From Lepus europaeus (taxonomy: Eukaryota; Chordata; Mammalia; Lagomorpha; Leporidae), in contig NC_084837.1 of NCBI RefSeq assembly GCF_033115175.1, forward strand, positions 89,958,499-90,022,498: a stretch of DNA of 64,000 nt, written 5' to 3'. Below the pieces are notes generated by a model that was not told the origin of the DNA, did no database searches, and worked only from the letters and a program-made list of their open reading frames with translations. Within the stretch, counting starts at the first letter, position 1. The number at the start of each line of letters is the position of its first letter. Made by a program: the position numbers and the translations under genes. Below are positions 1 to 13,900 of this stretch, one piece after another.

Positions 1-302
1 TTACAGAAAGAAATATAATGAATTAAATGAAAACCACCAGATCCTATCATTTTGTATTTACCCTTCTAATCTTCCTATAACTTATATTTTATTCCTCTTT
101 AGAGACAATATTTTTTCTTACAGAGAATATTTTTACTCCAGCTTTTTATACTATTAAAAAATTCTTAATTAAATACCAGATAAATGTTCTAACAGTCTGT
201 TCTAAAGGGAACTGAAACTTTTTTTTTTAAATTTTTAACATTTAGAAAAATGCATCAGACTAGGGAAGTAAAGGATGAGAAGAAGGCAGAAAAAAAATTT
301 TC

Positions 303-626
303 TCTAAGATTTACATATTTATTTGAAAGACAAAGATACACAGAGAAAGAGAGAAACAGAGATCCTCCATCCATTGCCTCATTCCCCAGATGTCTGCAAT
401 GGCTGGAGCTGGGCCAGGCCAAAGCCAGGACCAGGAGCTTCCTCCGGGTCTTCCATGTGGGTCCAGGGCCCCAACTACTTGGGCCATCTTCTGCTGCTTT
501 CCCAGGCACATTAGCAGGGAGCTGGATTGGAAGTGAAGCAGCTGAGACAGGAACTGCTTCCCATATGGGATGCTGGTCTAAAAGGTGGCAGTTTTATCTG
601 TTAATGCCACAACACCAGCCCCTAAA
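303..626 (-). repeat. C-SINE, reverse orientation
   Basis: Starts with AAGATTTACATATTTATTTGAAAGAC (complement of the tail) and ends with complement of the head, CCACAACACCAGCCCC. Lagomorph C-SINEs carry a tRNA-derived head with A/B boxes, a unique body (CCCAAGTxCTTGGGCCCCTGCACCC) and a CT-rich then AAATAAA tail. This copy is moderately diverged. Confidence 0.9.
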
Positions 627-771
627 CAATTTTTTTTAATAAAAAGATACATACTTAATCTTCCCCTCTTTGCCTCAAATTCTGGCTTATCTGCTTTCCC
701 CTACATGGTTCCTTACTCTCCCATTTCATTGTAAGATCAACTATGAAAGTTTGATAAATTTAGAAAATATG

Positions 772-1105
772 GGACTGACACTGGTGCACTGGGTTAAGCC
801 ACAGCCTGCAGTGCCGGCGTCCCATATGGGCACCAGTTCAAGTCCCATGTGCTCCACTTCTGACCCAGCTCCGTGCTAATGCACTTGGGAAAGCAACAGA
901 GAATGGCCCAAGTACTTGGATCACTGCTACCCACATGAGAGACCCGGAAGAAGCTCCTGGCTCCCAGCTTCTGCCTCCTGCCTCCCGGCTTTGGCCTGGC
1001 CCAGCCCCAGCCGTTGCAGACATCTGGTGAGTGAGCCAGTGGATGGAGGCTCTGTCTTTTTTCCTCTCTGTGTAACTCTGCTTTCAGATAAATAAATAAA
1101 TCTAT
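772..1105 (+). repeat. C-SINE, forward orientation
   Basis: GACACTGGTGCACTGGGTTAAGCC head, B-box-like AGTTCAAGTCC, tail CTTTCAGATAAATAAATAAATC. It forms an inverted pair with the SINE 150 bp to its left. Confidence 0.9.
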
Positions 1106-2281
1106 ATAAAACAAAAAGAAAATGCGTAAGGTTCCATTTTAAGTTAAGTCTGGGAGAAAAGGCTTGTTCTGCATTCTCACTTCAACAGACTTTACAGTTA
1201 TTCTAATATATGTGATATTTATAACATTTATATTAAACATTTATGCGTGTAAGACTCCAGTATAAGTCTTTGAAGTTTTAATTTATGGAACCAGTTTTGA
1301 TTTTTACAGTAGAGGCACTCTTTTCTTTGTTATTAGAAAAATGTTAATCACATTTTGTTCCTTGCACCTCTTAATTTAGTGGGTCAGCTCTAAAAATTTT
1401 TTATGCCTCTCCCCTACTCTTCCCTCTTTAATTCCAACAGTTCACAGTACATTTTAAATTGACATTTAAAAATTTCAGATTATAGGAAAAAACTATATTA
1501 TCAATAATCATAATATATTCATAGGTCTATTTGGCTAAATGGAGAATCCTTTTACAGTTATTCTGAAACAGTAAGGCCATATATTTTAGGTATATTTTTG
1601 CCAAAAAAATAAAATTTAGTAATGATTGCACATCTAACTACCATATTTATTAAATCATAAGAGATTTGTTCCCTTTGAAATACATAAATATGGTGTTCCC
1701 TTGTGCATTTGAATTGCCCTTGTGATCTGCAGAGCTCAAATTAAGTTGGTTTCTGTTGTTCATGTACCATTTAGCTAAAGGCAACTAAAACAATTAAAGA
1801 GGTTTTTGTTCTTTGGAAATTTTTTAGTTGTGACTTATTAAAAATAGAGCTGGAAGAATATTTGAGAACCCATGTTGAGATACCGTTCAGACCGGTAACT
1901 CAAATACAAATAATTTGAGTTGATAAAATGGAAATCTACTTACAAAATTTATTATGAAAAAGTCACACTTCTTCCTCTCCATACAAGGAAAAAAAGTACA
2001 TATTTTATTGCTGTTTTGGTGTCCTTTTGGTATAAGCTGGTTTAAACTTAAAACTTGAATATTCTTACAGCAACATCAGTTACTGGTAGCAAGGTTAAGG
2101 GCTTTAGGAAACAGCTTTATGAGTTGTTTCCAAAGTGTTCATTGGCAAGTGATGCCAATATCCATCACCTCCTAAGAAGAGAAGAAGGTAACTTGTAATA
2201 ACAGGAAGAAGCTGTTCAAAGCTTAGCCTCTGTCCAGGTTAGAGAAAATCAGTGTGCATTTGTCGGGTATATATTTAGATC

Positions 2282-2412
2282 TTAGTGATTGTGTAAAAAT
2301 AATCACGTAACAGTTATTTTATGATTCTTGAAAGCACGTGTTAGTGATTGTTTAAAAACAGGAATATGAGGATTATCACGTAACAGCTATTTTGTGATTG
2401 TTCAAAGCACAT
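2282..2412. repeat. Diverged tandem duplication with two ATCACGTAACAG cores
   Basis: Copy 1 (2282-2340) and copy 2 (2341-2412) share TTAGTGATTGT, ATCACGTAACAG, TATTTT, TGATT and AAAGCAC in order. Copy 2 has an extra CAGGAATATGAGG-like insert. A perfect CACGTG sits at the junction (2335-2340). Confidence 0.8.
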
Positions 2413-3134
2413 CATTTGTGTGACAGCCCATACACAGTGCATTTGAAAGTGAAGTTCTGCTTTCCTATGCCCATCTATAAATGTCTTCCCTGCACCATTC
2501 TTGTTGCTTAAAAACTGTAGGTCACCTTGTCAGTGTAGCTGATCATAAAGGCTTAAGAGTTGTTCTCTTGCCTAAGAGATCTGACAGTTGGGGGATTATA
2601 GAGATGGAGTTCTGTGAGATGAAGGCTTTGGAGAACAGCTGCTGTTCAGTGTATAAATCCTGTGAGCTCTGGCATGGATTCTGAAACAATCTTTATGTTT
2701 TCTCATCCCATCCATTGTCTTTCTAAATTACCAGAACTGTATTTGTCTATGGTTTTTAGCCCACTGTTTCTCTACTTAGTGGTAAGGCAGAAGCAAAAAT
2801 ACCTACTTGGTAGGAATTTGTACTTCACAAGTACGCTAAGATCTGACTTATAAACATATAGAACATTTACAAACATTTATTTTGGTACCACCAAACAGTG
2901 TCATCTGGAAAATGTTTCTGGATGTGAATAGGGCATGACTTTTCTGTTCCAGGAACTAGTTTGTTGTTTGGCCTTTTTATCAAGTATTCATGTAAGTCAA
3001 ATTGTAAAAATGGAATCGAAGCTGTTAGGTGTGAGCACAGTATAGAAAAATGGTGGAGCTGCAGTTTGAGTGGACCTCCTAGCATACAAAATGCTCTAAA
3101 GTAAATATATTTCTGTACTTTAATTAAGAAAGTT

Positions 3135-3302
3135 GATATTTAGTGAAAACTTATTGTGCACTATGCACTGTGTAATAATCTTATTCTGTGGGATAGATGC
3201 TCTTCTTATCCCCTTACAAATGATTAAATAAAATAACATTCAGGATTCACACTGTAAGTAATTGGGGCAAGAATTCAGAGCGAAGAACTCTTATCTCCAG
3301 AA
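3135..3302 (+). repeat. MIR-like element
   Basis: TATTGTGCACTATGCACTG, then ATCCCCTTACAAATGATTAA and GTAATTGGGGCAAGAATTCAGAGC follow the order of the mammalian-wide MIR consensus, strongly diverged. Confidence 0.6.
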
Positions 3303-3669
3303 CTCATTTTCCGGGCTTGCTGGCCGTGTGCTTGCCATGTGCACCACCATGAGTGACCCTCTTGGAAGTGCCCATGGTGCACAGGACCATCATCCCAGAG
3401 TGTAGCAGGCACATCTCCCTGCGCTGAGGACCAGGAGATGACTCCCACTTAACTTCAGTGAGAGGAAGCACAGAGATAAATGGGTAATGGAACTGTGCGC
3501 ATGGGGTAGTGTTGGAAGTACAGGGAAGGGAGCTGACCAAAACTCTGAGGCGCTGCTGTCTGTACTTCTGATAGTAGGAAGCACTGTGTCTCCCTTAGGA
3601 AAGGTATATAACGTCCAGAATCCCTTTTTCATTCCTTATCACTACATACGGTCGCAGTAAGGAGGAAGC

Positions 3670-3760
3670 AGTGGTGCTTAGAGATAGAAAAAGAGGCCCA
3701 GAAAGGTTAAGTGCCTTTCCTAGAGGCACAGTAAATCATTGGTACCAGAACAATAATTTT
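3670..3760 (+). repeat. MIR core fragment
   Basis: AGGCCCAGAAAGGTTAAGTGCCTTTCCTAGAGGCACAGTAAAT matches the MIR core (gaggcacagagaggttaag and following). Confidence 0.55.
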
Positions 3761-4829
3761 GGGCTCCAGCTGACAGTTAATTTCCTTGGTAGACTAGGAA
3801 ATTGCACATTTCCCTGAAATTCTCTAAGCCAAGAATCTTTTCCTCATTGAACTCATACCCTTTTCGAGCATTTCTGTTTTTTGAGTGTAGAGATATGTGG
3901 GAAATCTTTTCCTGGTATTCAGGAAATAACGTGGTTATTGAAAGTAGGTAAATGTACTGCATTGGCTGTGTGGGCTTTGGGGTCCCCACGATGGTCCTAG
4001 GTGACCTCAGGGACGGAAGTTGTGACGGGAGAGCTCCCTGTGCAGATCTCTGGGCGTTCTCTCTGCTTCAGGCCAAACCTTAGTAGCTCAAAGACCAGAT
4101 GGAGCAGATTTCCTCATTCATGGGATCAACTCAGCCTGTGTCAGCTGAAGCAACATTGGTAGCAGGGGGAGAAGTGTCCTGGCATGCTGGCCATGGTAGA
4201 GGGCCAGGGCCAGGTGCTGCCTTGTCTTGTGGTGGTGGTGCCGGTGGGGTGAATTAGGGAGAGCACACCCCTGCCTTCCTCCTTAGAGCCGCCACCTAGC
4301 AATTATGTGAAGCTTCATGAGGGTTGATTGATATGGATCGTTTGGTCCTGTGAGCTACTTTCATTCAGAGATAAAACTGATAGTGAATATTGTATCTCTG
4401 CAGTATTCACTAAAACATTCTTGTCTCGAATCCCCAGTTAAATAGTGCTCCCCTTTTGTGGAATCAGGAACTGCTTTGAGGATCTGGTGAAAGTCCTCTT
4501 CAGAAAAGTGCTTAAACCTGGTTGCGCATGTGATTTCAAGGGGTTCATTGCCCCACCCACCACAAGCTGATCCGTAGGCTGTGGAGTAAATAACCTTTAC
4601 GGTTGGCATTCTCTCCTCATGTGTTTGACATCCAAAGAAATCCTGTACTTTTTTAACCTGTAAATGTTTCACAGAAAATGTATTTAATGTTCTTTCACAT
4701 TGATGAAAAGTAAATATAGAATGCTGTAAGTGAGAACTCATACGTATTGTGTTTCAGGAGCTTTTTAGCAGAGCTTACCTTTCAGACAACAGTTAGGCGT
4801 AATGTCTGCTCTCTCCTTCTCTTTGAAAG

Positions 4830-4990
4830 CTCGGTAAGATGCGGCTGACGATTCCGTGCCGGGCCCTTACCTGCTCCCATCTGCAGTGCTTTGATGCAAC
4901 TCTGTATATTCAGATGAATGAGAAAAAACCAACCTGGGTTTGTCCTGTGTGTGATAAGAAGGCTCCGTATGAACACCTTATTATAGATGG
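4830..4990 (+). CDS. PIAS1: PIAS1 exon encoding the SP-RING core
   Basis: Preceded by AAAG and followed by donor GTATGT; phase 0 in, 2 nt carried over. It encodes residues 337-389 beginning [10 protein letters not shown]. The zinc and UBC9-binding pattern is visible: [13 protein letters not shown], then [16 protein letters not shown]. Cys351 and Trp372, whose mutation abolishes ligase activity in human PIAS1, are both present. The preceding exon, which should end with SLLCP, is not found in 1-4829. Confidence 0.97.
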
Positions 4991-7900
4991 GTATGTCAAC
5001 TTCTCTTCCTCATACCTGGGTCTGTTATCCTTTGAGTTTGGAATAAAAATTCTACAGATAGTGTTTTCTCACACATTTGTAAGATTTTCATGGCTCTTGA
5101 AGTCAGTATTTTCATAGTAATTAAGTAGTAGTGTGAAGATTTTCCTTTTTAGTGTGATGTCCCCTTGTTTGAAAATGCATGCTTTACTGTGTGTGCCTCC
5201 TAATGTTTTCCCATTTTTAAAGCACCAGTGGTTATAAGCAGGGTATGCATATTTCCTAACATGAGTCCACCTGTCCCCAAATATGCTAACCATTTGGAGA
5301 AAGCATGAAAGAATTGCGAAACTCAGCTTAACTCTAGCTCATCAAAAAAGTAGAGTTTTTAGTGGAAGTTAGCCTGTTTCTGGAGATTGGATCAAGCTTC
5401 AGTTTTGGCCTCTTCTCCCACAGTAGGGTTCCTACAACTCATCAGCACACTGGATAGCAGCCTCCTTTGTTTATCCATTTCCTCTTTGTTCTTCTTTCCT
5501 TTTTTTTTTTTTTTTTTTATAACCTAAAGCATTATAATAATTACATATTCGTTGTTAATACTATGTTCTTTTTTTTTTTTTTTTTTTTTTTGGACAGGCA
5601 GAGTGGACAGTGAGAGAGAGACAGACAGAGAGAAAGGTCTTCCTTTTTGCCGTTGGTTCACCCTCCAATGGCCGCCGCGGTAGCGCGCTGCGGCCGGCGC
5701 ACCGTGCTGATCCGATGGCAGGAACCAGGTGCTTATCCTGGTCTCCCATGGGGTGCAGAGCCCAAACACTTGGGCTATCCTCCACTGCACTCCCTGGCCA
5801 CAGCAGAGAGCTGGCCTGGAAGAGGGGCAACCGGGACAGGATCGGTGCCCCGACCGGGACTAGAACCCGGTGTGCCGGCGCCGCAAGGCGGAGGATTAGC
5901 CTGTTGAGCCACGGCGCCGGCAATACTATGTTCTTATTAGACGTCTTGGGATGTTCTTTGAGATTTGCCCCTATTATTCTGTAGCCTTTTTTTCCCTCTC
6001 TTTCTTTCCTGTTTTCTTTCTTTTTTTTTTTTTTGTCACTGAGCAAAAATATGAAAAAGAAGATTTCCTGCACTCTCCTGCAAAACACTTAAAGCAACTT
6101 ACATTTGAGAAGCACAGGATTCTGAAATGGTAACAACAGAAATGGAATGTATGTGTGGGCACAAGTGTAACCTAGAGCTTGGGTGTAGATACAAACCCTG
6201 TGACCCAGGGTGTATCTGCTTACCTCTTCAGAGATGACGGTGAGCGCTTGCAGATGAACTGGGTAGTGGCGGCTCACCGACTCTGCATGCTACGTAGCCT
6301 AGAGGTTCCCCCTTTCTTGTAATGAAAGCTGTACAAACATTCTTTTTAAGACACATTGGACAACACAGGAAGGAGCTCTTTTTGGTGTATAATTTTCTAG
6401 GTTTTGTTTTCACATAATTGGGATTGGTTGTTGTTCAGGATATTTATTCTTTTGTTTCATTTCACTTTATAACCTAGGAATTTGACCGTGATGTTCTGCT
6501 CTCTTTGTACATATCTCTGTTTGAAGATGTCTGCATGATGCTTTGTCAGGGAGGCAGTTTATCAGAGAAGAGTTGCTTAGTGCAGGCACTTTGGAATTTT
6601 TGAAAAGTAAAAGAAAAATAATCCTTAAAGTCAGCACTGTAACTGCTCTTTTCCTACTACCCAAACACAGTTTTATTTTGGAATCATCATTGTGTTTTCT
6701 TGGCCTTTTCTCGCTTTCTGTAAACATTTTTGCATGTTATTAAAATCTTTAAAAATGTAATTTTTTCATCCATAGTTTGAGTAACAGTTTTCCTATTTAG
6801 CAGTGGTTTTTGAGAACAACTGCTTTCTCTTTCCCTGTTTATACTTGTACAAAACCTAGACAGTCTGAATGTTTCTTGAACAGTAATATTTCTAATTTGT
6901 CTTCATTTAAATTGGGATATTCCAAGGACAATATTTTTTTTTGTAGCTTATTTATGGAAATCCTAAAATACTGTACAGACTGTGATGAAATACAATTTAA
7001 GGAGGATGGCTCTTGGGCACCCATGAGATCCAAAAAGGAAGTACAGGAAGTTCCTGCCTCTTACAACGGAGTTGATGGTGAGTAGTCATGTTTCACGAGG
7101 GTGGGGCAGCCTCCCTGCTTCTGCAAGCCCTGGTTTTCAATATCAGAATTCATAGTTTTCTAAAAAAATGAGTAGTTTATGGAGATTTCCAGTGATTCTT
7201 ACTAAGCTCTTCATTAAGTGCTTAGAAGTAGTAGAACTACTTCTAAATTCCCTTCTTTGCCAGGTTTTAAAATTTTCTGATAAAAGATTTCAAAGTAACC
7301 TAGTAAGTCATTTTTAACAGACTTGGGACAGAGTAATGAATGGTTCTTTTGCATTTTTTTTTTTCCTCATTGGCTTTTAGTATGTATTTGCTGGAAGGAG
7401 GCCATGAGGTTTTTAAAAATATCACCATTTTTATGTGATTTTATATTTCTTAAGTATGTCAGGTACTGTACAGAAAAATATATATAATATACAGTCTGTT
7501 CTCAAATGACTTTTATTCTGATAGTTATTTTGATTGTTTACCCAAACTCACAACTGTCTTTCAAAACAGTTTTGTTAAACTCAGTTGGGTTTCCACTCTG
7601 TGAAAAGCTGGCATGTCATGGATATTCTGTGCCTTGTTTTCTAAACATTCCCACACAGGATGCCTGAGCTCCACGTTGGAGCATCAGGTGACTTCCCACC
7701 ACTCGTCCTCAAACAAAAACAAGAAAGTCGAGGTGATTGATCTGACCATTGACAGCTCATCTGATGAGGAGGAGGAAGAGCCATCTGCCAAGAGGACCTG
7801 CCCTTCCCTGTCCCCCACGTCACCACTAAATACTAAAGGGTAAGTGCTGAGGTCAGAATTCAGTGTGAAAGGTAACTTAGTAAGTAGTAATTAAAGAGCT

Positions 7901-10900
7901 GCCGAATTAAATGATTTGTGCTTGGTTGGCAATTTAGCAATCAAAGAATAGGTTGAATTTTCCTTGTGTGTGATCAGTTGATGCACTGGAAGGGCGCTTG
8001 GATATAGTGTACTATCAAAAGCAGTTCTCAGACTTTAGTGTAGATCCGACTTACCGAGAGCTCATCAAAATACGTGGTTGCTCCCCCGTGCCAGGAGGAG
8101 GGCCGGGACAGTGTGTATTCCTGCTGTGTTCCCAGGTGACCCTGCTTCTGTCCATCAGATCTAGAACACTTGTTCACTGGAAGGTTTGCCCTGGAAGGTT
8201 GACCGGTTGGGTGAGCTAAGTGGAAAGCAGAGGAAGCCTAGGTGATGTGGACCTGGGCCTCAGGGTGTTTGTGATCTGGCAGCGAAGGAGGTCAGAGATG
8301 ACTTCGGCTGCAGGACGCAGACTTGTTTCCCGTATTTCCTCTTAGTCACATATCAATGATAGTGTACCTTGGGGACTTCTGTTTAGCTCAGGAAGCACTG
8401 TTAATCTACTTTGTGTAAAACAACCTGTGCTAAACGTGCATGGTAGTGTAATGAGTGAATACAGAGCTGAACACCACGGAGATGACAGAAGCAGCAGCAA
8501 ACTCTGCCTGCACTCTGAAGCTGACTGTTTGTCCCGGAAACACATTGGGGATGCTCAGCAGGGAGATTTTGTGTGTGGTGTGGCATAGCTGTCGCCTGCT
8601 AATGGGAAACCTACAAATAGATGTGCCCCTTTCTGGGTGCATCTCAAGAGAATCACATAGCCCTTTGAAACTGAATAGGAGCTATTTAAGAAATCTTCTA
8701 ACAAACAGTAACCTGTTAGGAAGGGATGTGAGGGAGAGAGGGAAGTCCATAAATGGTGTTTTTATGGATTTCAAGGTTCAAGGGGGAGCGTTGATACCAG
8801 GCCAAGAGTAGACGTTTCTGTGCTTGAAACCAAATTGTTTCAGGTCTGATAGGCATGATGAGATCAAAAAATATTTAAAGCAAGTGTTACATGGGTTATT
8901 GCATTCAGGAGTTGTTTATTTGAGTATGCAGACAGAAATGAAGACATTTAAAAACAGTACCATTATTCTAAACAAAGTAAATATTTAAACTGGTTTATGA
9001 ACAGTTTCTCTGAGGGAATCCCACCTTGACAGCCCTTACGCAGCAAACCTGACCTTGCTGTTGTACTGACCTGAGAAACTGAGGGGGAGCAAAGGTCAGT
9101 TTACTTAAAGCCAGCATGCTTAGAATAAATATCTATAGAATGCGAATTCCAAGCTTTTTTATAAGTATCAGACCATAGTCTGACCAAATACATAGTCAGC
9201 CATCCATATCTGATGTTTCCACATCTCCTGCGGACTGAAAATATAAAAAAAAAAAAAAAAAAAAAAAAAATCACACCAGTACTGAACACCTGTACACTTT
9301 AAAAAATTTTTCTTGCCATTATTCCCTAAGCAATGCAGTATCACAGCCGGTTACAAAGCATGCACTTCGTGTGAGTATTGTAAGTCATCCAGGGCTGCCT
9401 CACAGTACCCAGAAGGACTTGTGGGTTTTATGCAGATAGTAGGCCATTGTGAACATCCACAGATTTTGATATAGATACTGAGGGACAGCTGTGTTGTGAG
9501 TTTTTAAGACCATAATTGGCAACATTAAAAGATATTTCTTAAACTTCTAGGTATGTGAATACTTTTGAGTTAATATGCATCATTATGTATGTTGGTTCTT
9601 TAGAATAGTGATAATAGTCCTGTGTGTGTGTGTGTGTACATACATATAATACACATAAACTATGCTATAGTTTTCCCATGTGGCTAGATGTTTTTTCCTT
9701 CAAGGAAACTTTTGAGTGTTTAGGAATCTAATATTTCTTCTTTAGATATTTATTTTACTATGTCTATAAAAATAGCTCTGTGTGTTACTGTTTGAAAAAA
9801 TTACATTAGATGTATTAACTACTTCCCGAGTTTCCCAGTGACTGATTGAACCCAGATACAGTATTTGCAGATGTCAGTCCTTTTTTTATTTTCAGATAAA
9901 ACAAGAAACCTGACAATTTACAAGATCTTTAGAAGGAGAATGCACCACAGTAGTAGCCATTTTACAGCATGATTTGCCAGTAGCTAGAGACCTAAGCCCA
10001 GCGTAATGTGTGTGTTATTGTGCAGAATAAAGGTGGAAAACATCTCAAAACATTATCACAAAATTGCAAGTACAGCAGCCAGCCAGGGGCCAGGAAGAGG
10101 CAGACATCACTAACTGTAAAACCACCTGGCCAGAGTTCCACTGAGTGTCCATTTGTCCAGAAGTGTACCGTACCGTACCGTTCAGTGTACTGAGATGTTC
10201 CCCAAGATGAGCCTCTCCAATGCTTTCTTCTCTCCTGTAGTCCCCTGGGCACTGTCAGAGGACATGACTAATGGAACATGGTAGTTTTTGTAGATGTAAG
10301 AGATTTAATTAATTTTCAATTAGATGAGACACTTCCACAAGGAAGATGAGAGTGTGTTGTACATTTCATACCCCATTCATGAAAACGTGGTAGGTAGATG
10401 GTCATAACTAGAACTCTGTTCCCAGAAACCCAACCTGGGCATCTTTTGAAATATTCTGTGCCTTTGAAATTGCCTCACCACACCCAAAAAACTTCATATG
10501 AAGCATTCAAAACAAAAGACAACCTCTTTGACCCTTGCTGCTTCTTGGTTTTCTACAATGTAATGCCTGTGAGCTTCTTGTGTGACTGGGATAACCTACA
10601 ACCCTGTTTCTGCCCAGGATGGTTACACTTCTTTCATTTTCTTCTCCAAACTAGTCACATTCATTCTTTTCTCTTTCCTTCCTTCCTTCTTCCCTTTTCC
10701 TTATGTTTTGATAAAGAGAAGCAAGATCTGAGTACTCAGCTAATGTAGACATTTCATTCTTTTCCTTTTTTTTTTTCCTTTTTTTCATGTTCTGATTATG
10801 CTCTTCTTCCTTTAAAAACTCTCCACTTGGGGCCAGCACTGTGGCACAGTGGGTTAAAGCCCTCGCCTGAAGCGCCGGCATCCCATATGGACGCCGGTTC

Positions 10901-13900
10901 TAGTCCTGGCTGCTCCTCTTCCGATCCAGCTCTCTGCTGTGGCCTGGGAAAGCAGTGGAAGATGGCCCAAGTCCTTGGGCCCCTGCACCCGCATGGGAGA
11001 CCCGGAAGAAGCTCCTGGCTCCTGGCTTCGGATCGGCACAGCTCCGGCCGTTGTGGCCTTCTGGAGAGTGAACCATTGGATGGAAGGCCTCTCTCTCTCT
11101 CTAACTCTGTGTTTCAAATAAATAAAATAAATCTTTAAAAAACAAACAAAAACTCTCCACCTTTCCACTGGGAGCACCTCTTGTTTCAGTTCTACAAGGC
11201 TTTTATGCCAACAGTGTGCTGACAGAGGTGCTGGGCGTCGGGTGTACCGACACAGATGCCATCCGGTTTTGGTCCTCAGGAAACTCACGTAGGTGCTTTT
11301 CACACGTATCCTACTGAAGTGGCTTAGACATGCCTTTCCCTACCTTCTCAAAGTGTAGATGACGGTGTCTCAAAGACTGTGTGTAATTTGTGCGTATGGA
11401 TGCTGGATACCATTGCAGTTTCTCTCTGTAGTCACCACAAAATGCTATATTAAGTGTGCAAATTATTTCCTCATCATTGTGGATTGTGTAAATTGTATAT
11501 CACTTTGCCCATTTTTTGCTTTGATATCCAGCACAAAAGCTAGGGCTCATAGTGAAATGCAACCTGTTTCAACTAACTCATGAAAATTATGCAAACATTT
11601 CCTTCTTACAGCATTTTAAGTCTTCCACATCAAGCATCTCCAGTATCTCGCACCCCCAGCCTTCCTGCTGTAGACACAAGCTACATCAACACGTCCCTCA
11701 TCCAAGACTACAGGCATCCTTTCCACATGACACCCATGCCTTATGACCTGCAAGGTGAGTCGCTGTGGCTTCCAAGTTGTCACACGGCATCAAACATTCC
11801 TCTGATCCGTGTGCTCCTCTTGTGGGTGCGCCTGAGCAAGAACTGGAAGATTGGGAGAGCAGGCCCCAAGGGAGTGAGAGAAATAAGAGAACATGGTCAC
11901 GAATCTGTCCCAGTCTTTGTGGGTAACTGCTGTATTAGCTTCTAGGTAATGCTGAATTGAGAGACTTGCAAATTTTCTCTTTTGCTCTAGTGAATTAAAA
12001 GCAGTGAGAACTGTCACTCATTTGTATAATGTATTTGGAGTTCATAATAATCATTTGCATTATTGGAAAGTATTGTTCTCATATCTTTGTGGTTTAGTAA
12101 TTTGTAAATTAATCAAAGCATGCAGGAATATTTTTCTTTGTTGCTACAGAAAGCCCATATTATACCCCATGAATATGTACAGTTTTTATGGATCAGTTTT
12201 TAAAAGCTATATATGCTCACTGTAGTGAATTCAATACAAAACAGTGAAAATTTTCCTCTGCCATTCTTCCAAGTCCACAGTCCAGAAGTTCCATTTGCCC
12301 TTAACTGTTGGTTAGATTACTTTCGTAGCTTTTGTCTTAACGTTTGAAACATACTGTCGTTCCTAAGGATCGCGGTGCTAAGTCAGCGCTTCAGCTGTAA
12401 CGAGGAGCAGGCAGCGCGTGGGCCCCGTGGTCTCCATGTGCTGGTGCGCTTTGCCCTGGGTTTAGCTGTCCTCCCGAGGCATCTCGGTCACGTTGTTTAC
12501 TTTGCTCCGCACCACATCACAGTCGAGAATGGGCCCAGGAGGGCTCCTGCCGCCGCAGAGATTCTGAGTTACAGTCTGGTACAGATGGTGGCAGTGAGCA
12601 ACTCTGAGGAAGAAAAGGAAAATCTGGGCTGTGGCTTGGAACTTCAAACTTTCTCCTCTGCAAAATGAGGCCAGAAATGATCAGATGCCTCACGAGGCGC
12701 CTGTGAGGGGGAATGAGAGGAGTGGAGGAGAGCGGGCCGGAGCGCGGCCGGCAGCCAGACCCCAGCTGTGCAGACAGAGGCATCACTGCTCGTGCCGGCG
12801 CCCTCAGCATCCAGAGGTGGGAGAGGCGCAGGACACTCAGGGTTTATATTTGTCTTCCAAGTATTGGGCATTTGGAAGGGGGTTTTACTTTGTTTTTTTG
12901 ATTTTGCTTTTCCAAAACTAAAATAATTTTTCTCTCCCATAGGATTAGATTTCTTCCCTTTCTTATCAGGAGACAATCAGGTATGTTACATGAAAAAAAG
13001 TTACCATTATTTTACTTGTACATTCAAAATATTTAAAAGTCTAATATTTTAGCCAGGAGGCAGAATACATTTCTCTGGAAAATTCAGAGTGACCCGTGCC
13101 TGTTATAGTTAGGTCTGGGAGTGGAGAAGAGAGCCCTGGCCTCAGCAGAGCCTGCGTCCACCTGTGGGCTCGTGGTACTGTCTGGCAGAGCAGCCGCAGT
13201 CAGCCGGATGGAGAGACAGTTCCTAGCAGCGCAGTCACACGCCGCGCGGCGTAGACCATGCCCGTGCTGAGGGCTCACAAGAGGAGGACTTGCTGTAGCC
13301 CAGAGACATCACAGTCGGCGTCACGTCAGCACACTGCCTTCCTGTGCGTGCGTGGATGTGGGGATAAGCAGACCTGGCGTTGCCAGTCACAGGCGAGCAC
13401 AGCATGCACAGTTACGCACGCTACATAACGCTTGATAGTGATCAAAGCATCTCACTGGCTTATGTCTATTACACCACACCACATTGTTAACTTCTGACCA
13501 GCTCCTGCCAGCCCTACCGCTGATCAGCAGAGTTTCAGAAGTGTGCCACGCTGCATGGGCAGCAGCCCTCTCTCTCATGTCTACTGATTGCGCCCTTCTA
13601 GCGCGTGCTTGATTTAATCTGATTTCTTTTGTTCACTGAGGCCCCTAAATGTAGAAAGCCCCTCGCTGACACTGCCCAGTAAGAAGCCACACTGATTGAC
13701 CCAGAAACAAAACATAAGGTGATTAACGAAAGTTGAAAATCAGTGACGGGGCTGGCTCTGTGGTGTAACTGGTAAAGCCGCCACATGTGTTACCAGCATC
13801 CCATATGGGCATCAGTTCGAGTCCTGGCTGCTCCACTTCCAATCCAGCTCCCTGCTAATGGGCCTGGGAAAGCAGTGGAAGCTGGCCCAAGTGCTGAGGC

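Larger units (their letters stand above)
1..4829 (+). other. PIAS1: PIAS1 intron (upstream exon outside the window)
   Basis: AT-rich intronic DNA with no coding exon that I can match. It holds two opposed SINEs (303-626, 772-1105), a diverged tandem duplication (2282-2412) and MIR-like segments (3135-3302, 3670-3760). Nothing recognisable in 4000-4800. Confidence 0.85.

Noticed and set aside
4361-4741. 126-codon minus-strand frame in the PIAS1 intron
   Set aside because: No known domain, no promoter or splice support; an isolated chance frame.
1-4829. Search for the PIAS1 exon preceding the SP-RING exon
   Set aside because: No segment encoding the expected residues before LGKM with proper splice sites was found; the exon must lie left of the window.
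5610-5984. Open frames of 60-175 codons inside SINEs here and at about 44.6, 47.9, 54.5 and 63.7 kb
   Set aside because: Both strands of every young C-SINE give the same Arg/Pro/Gly-rich frames; they are repeat sequence, not genes.
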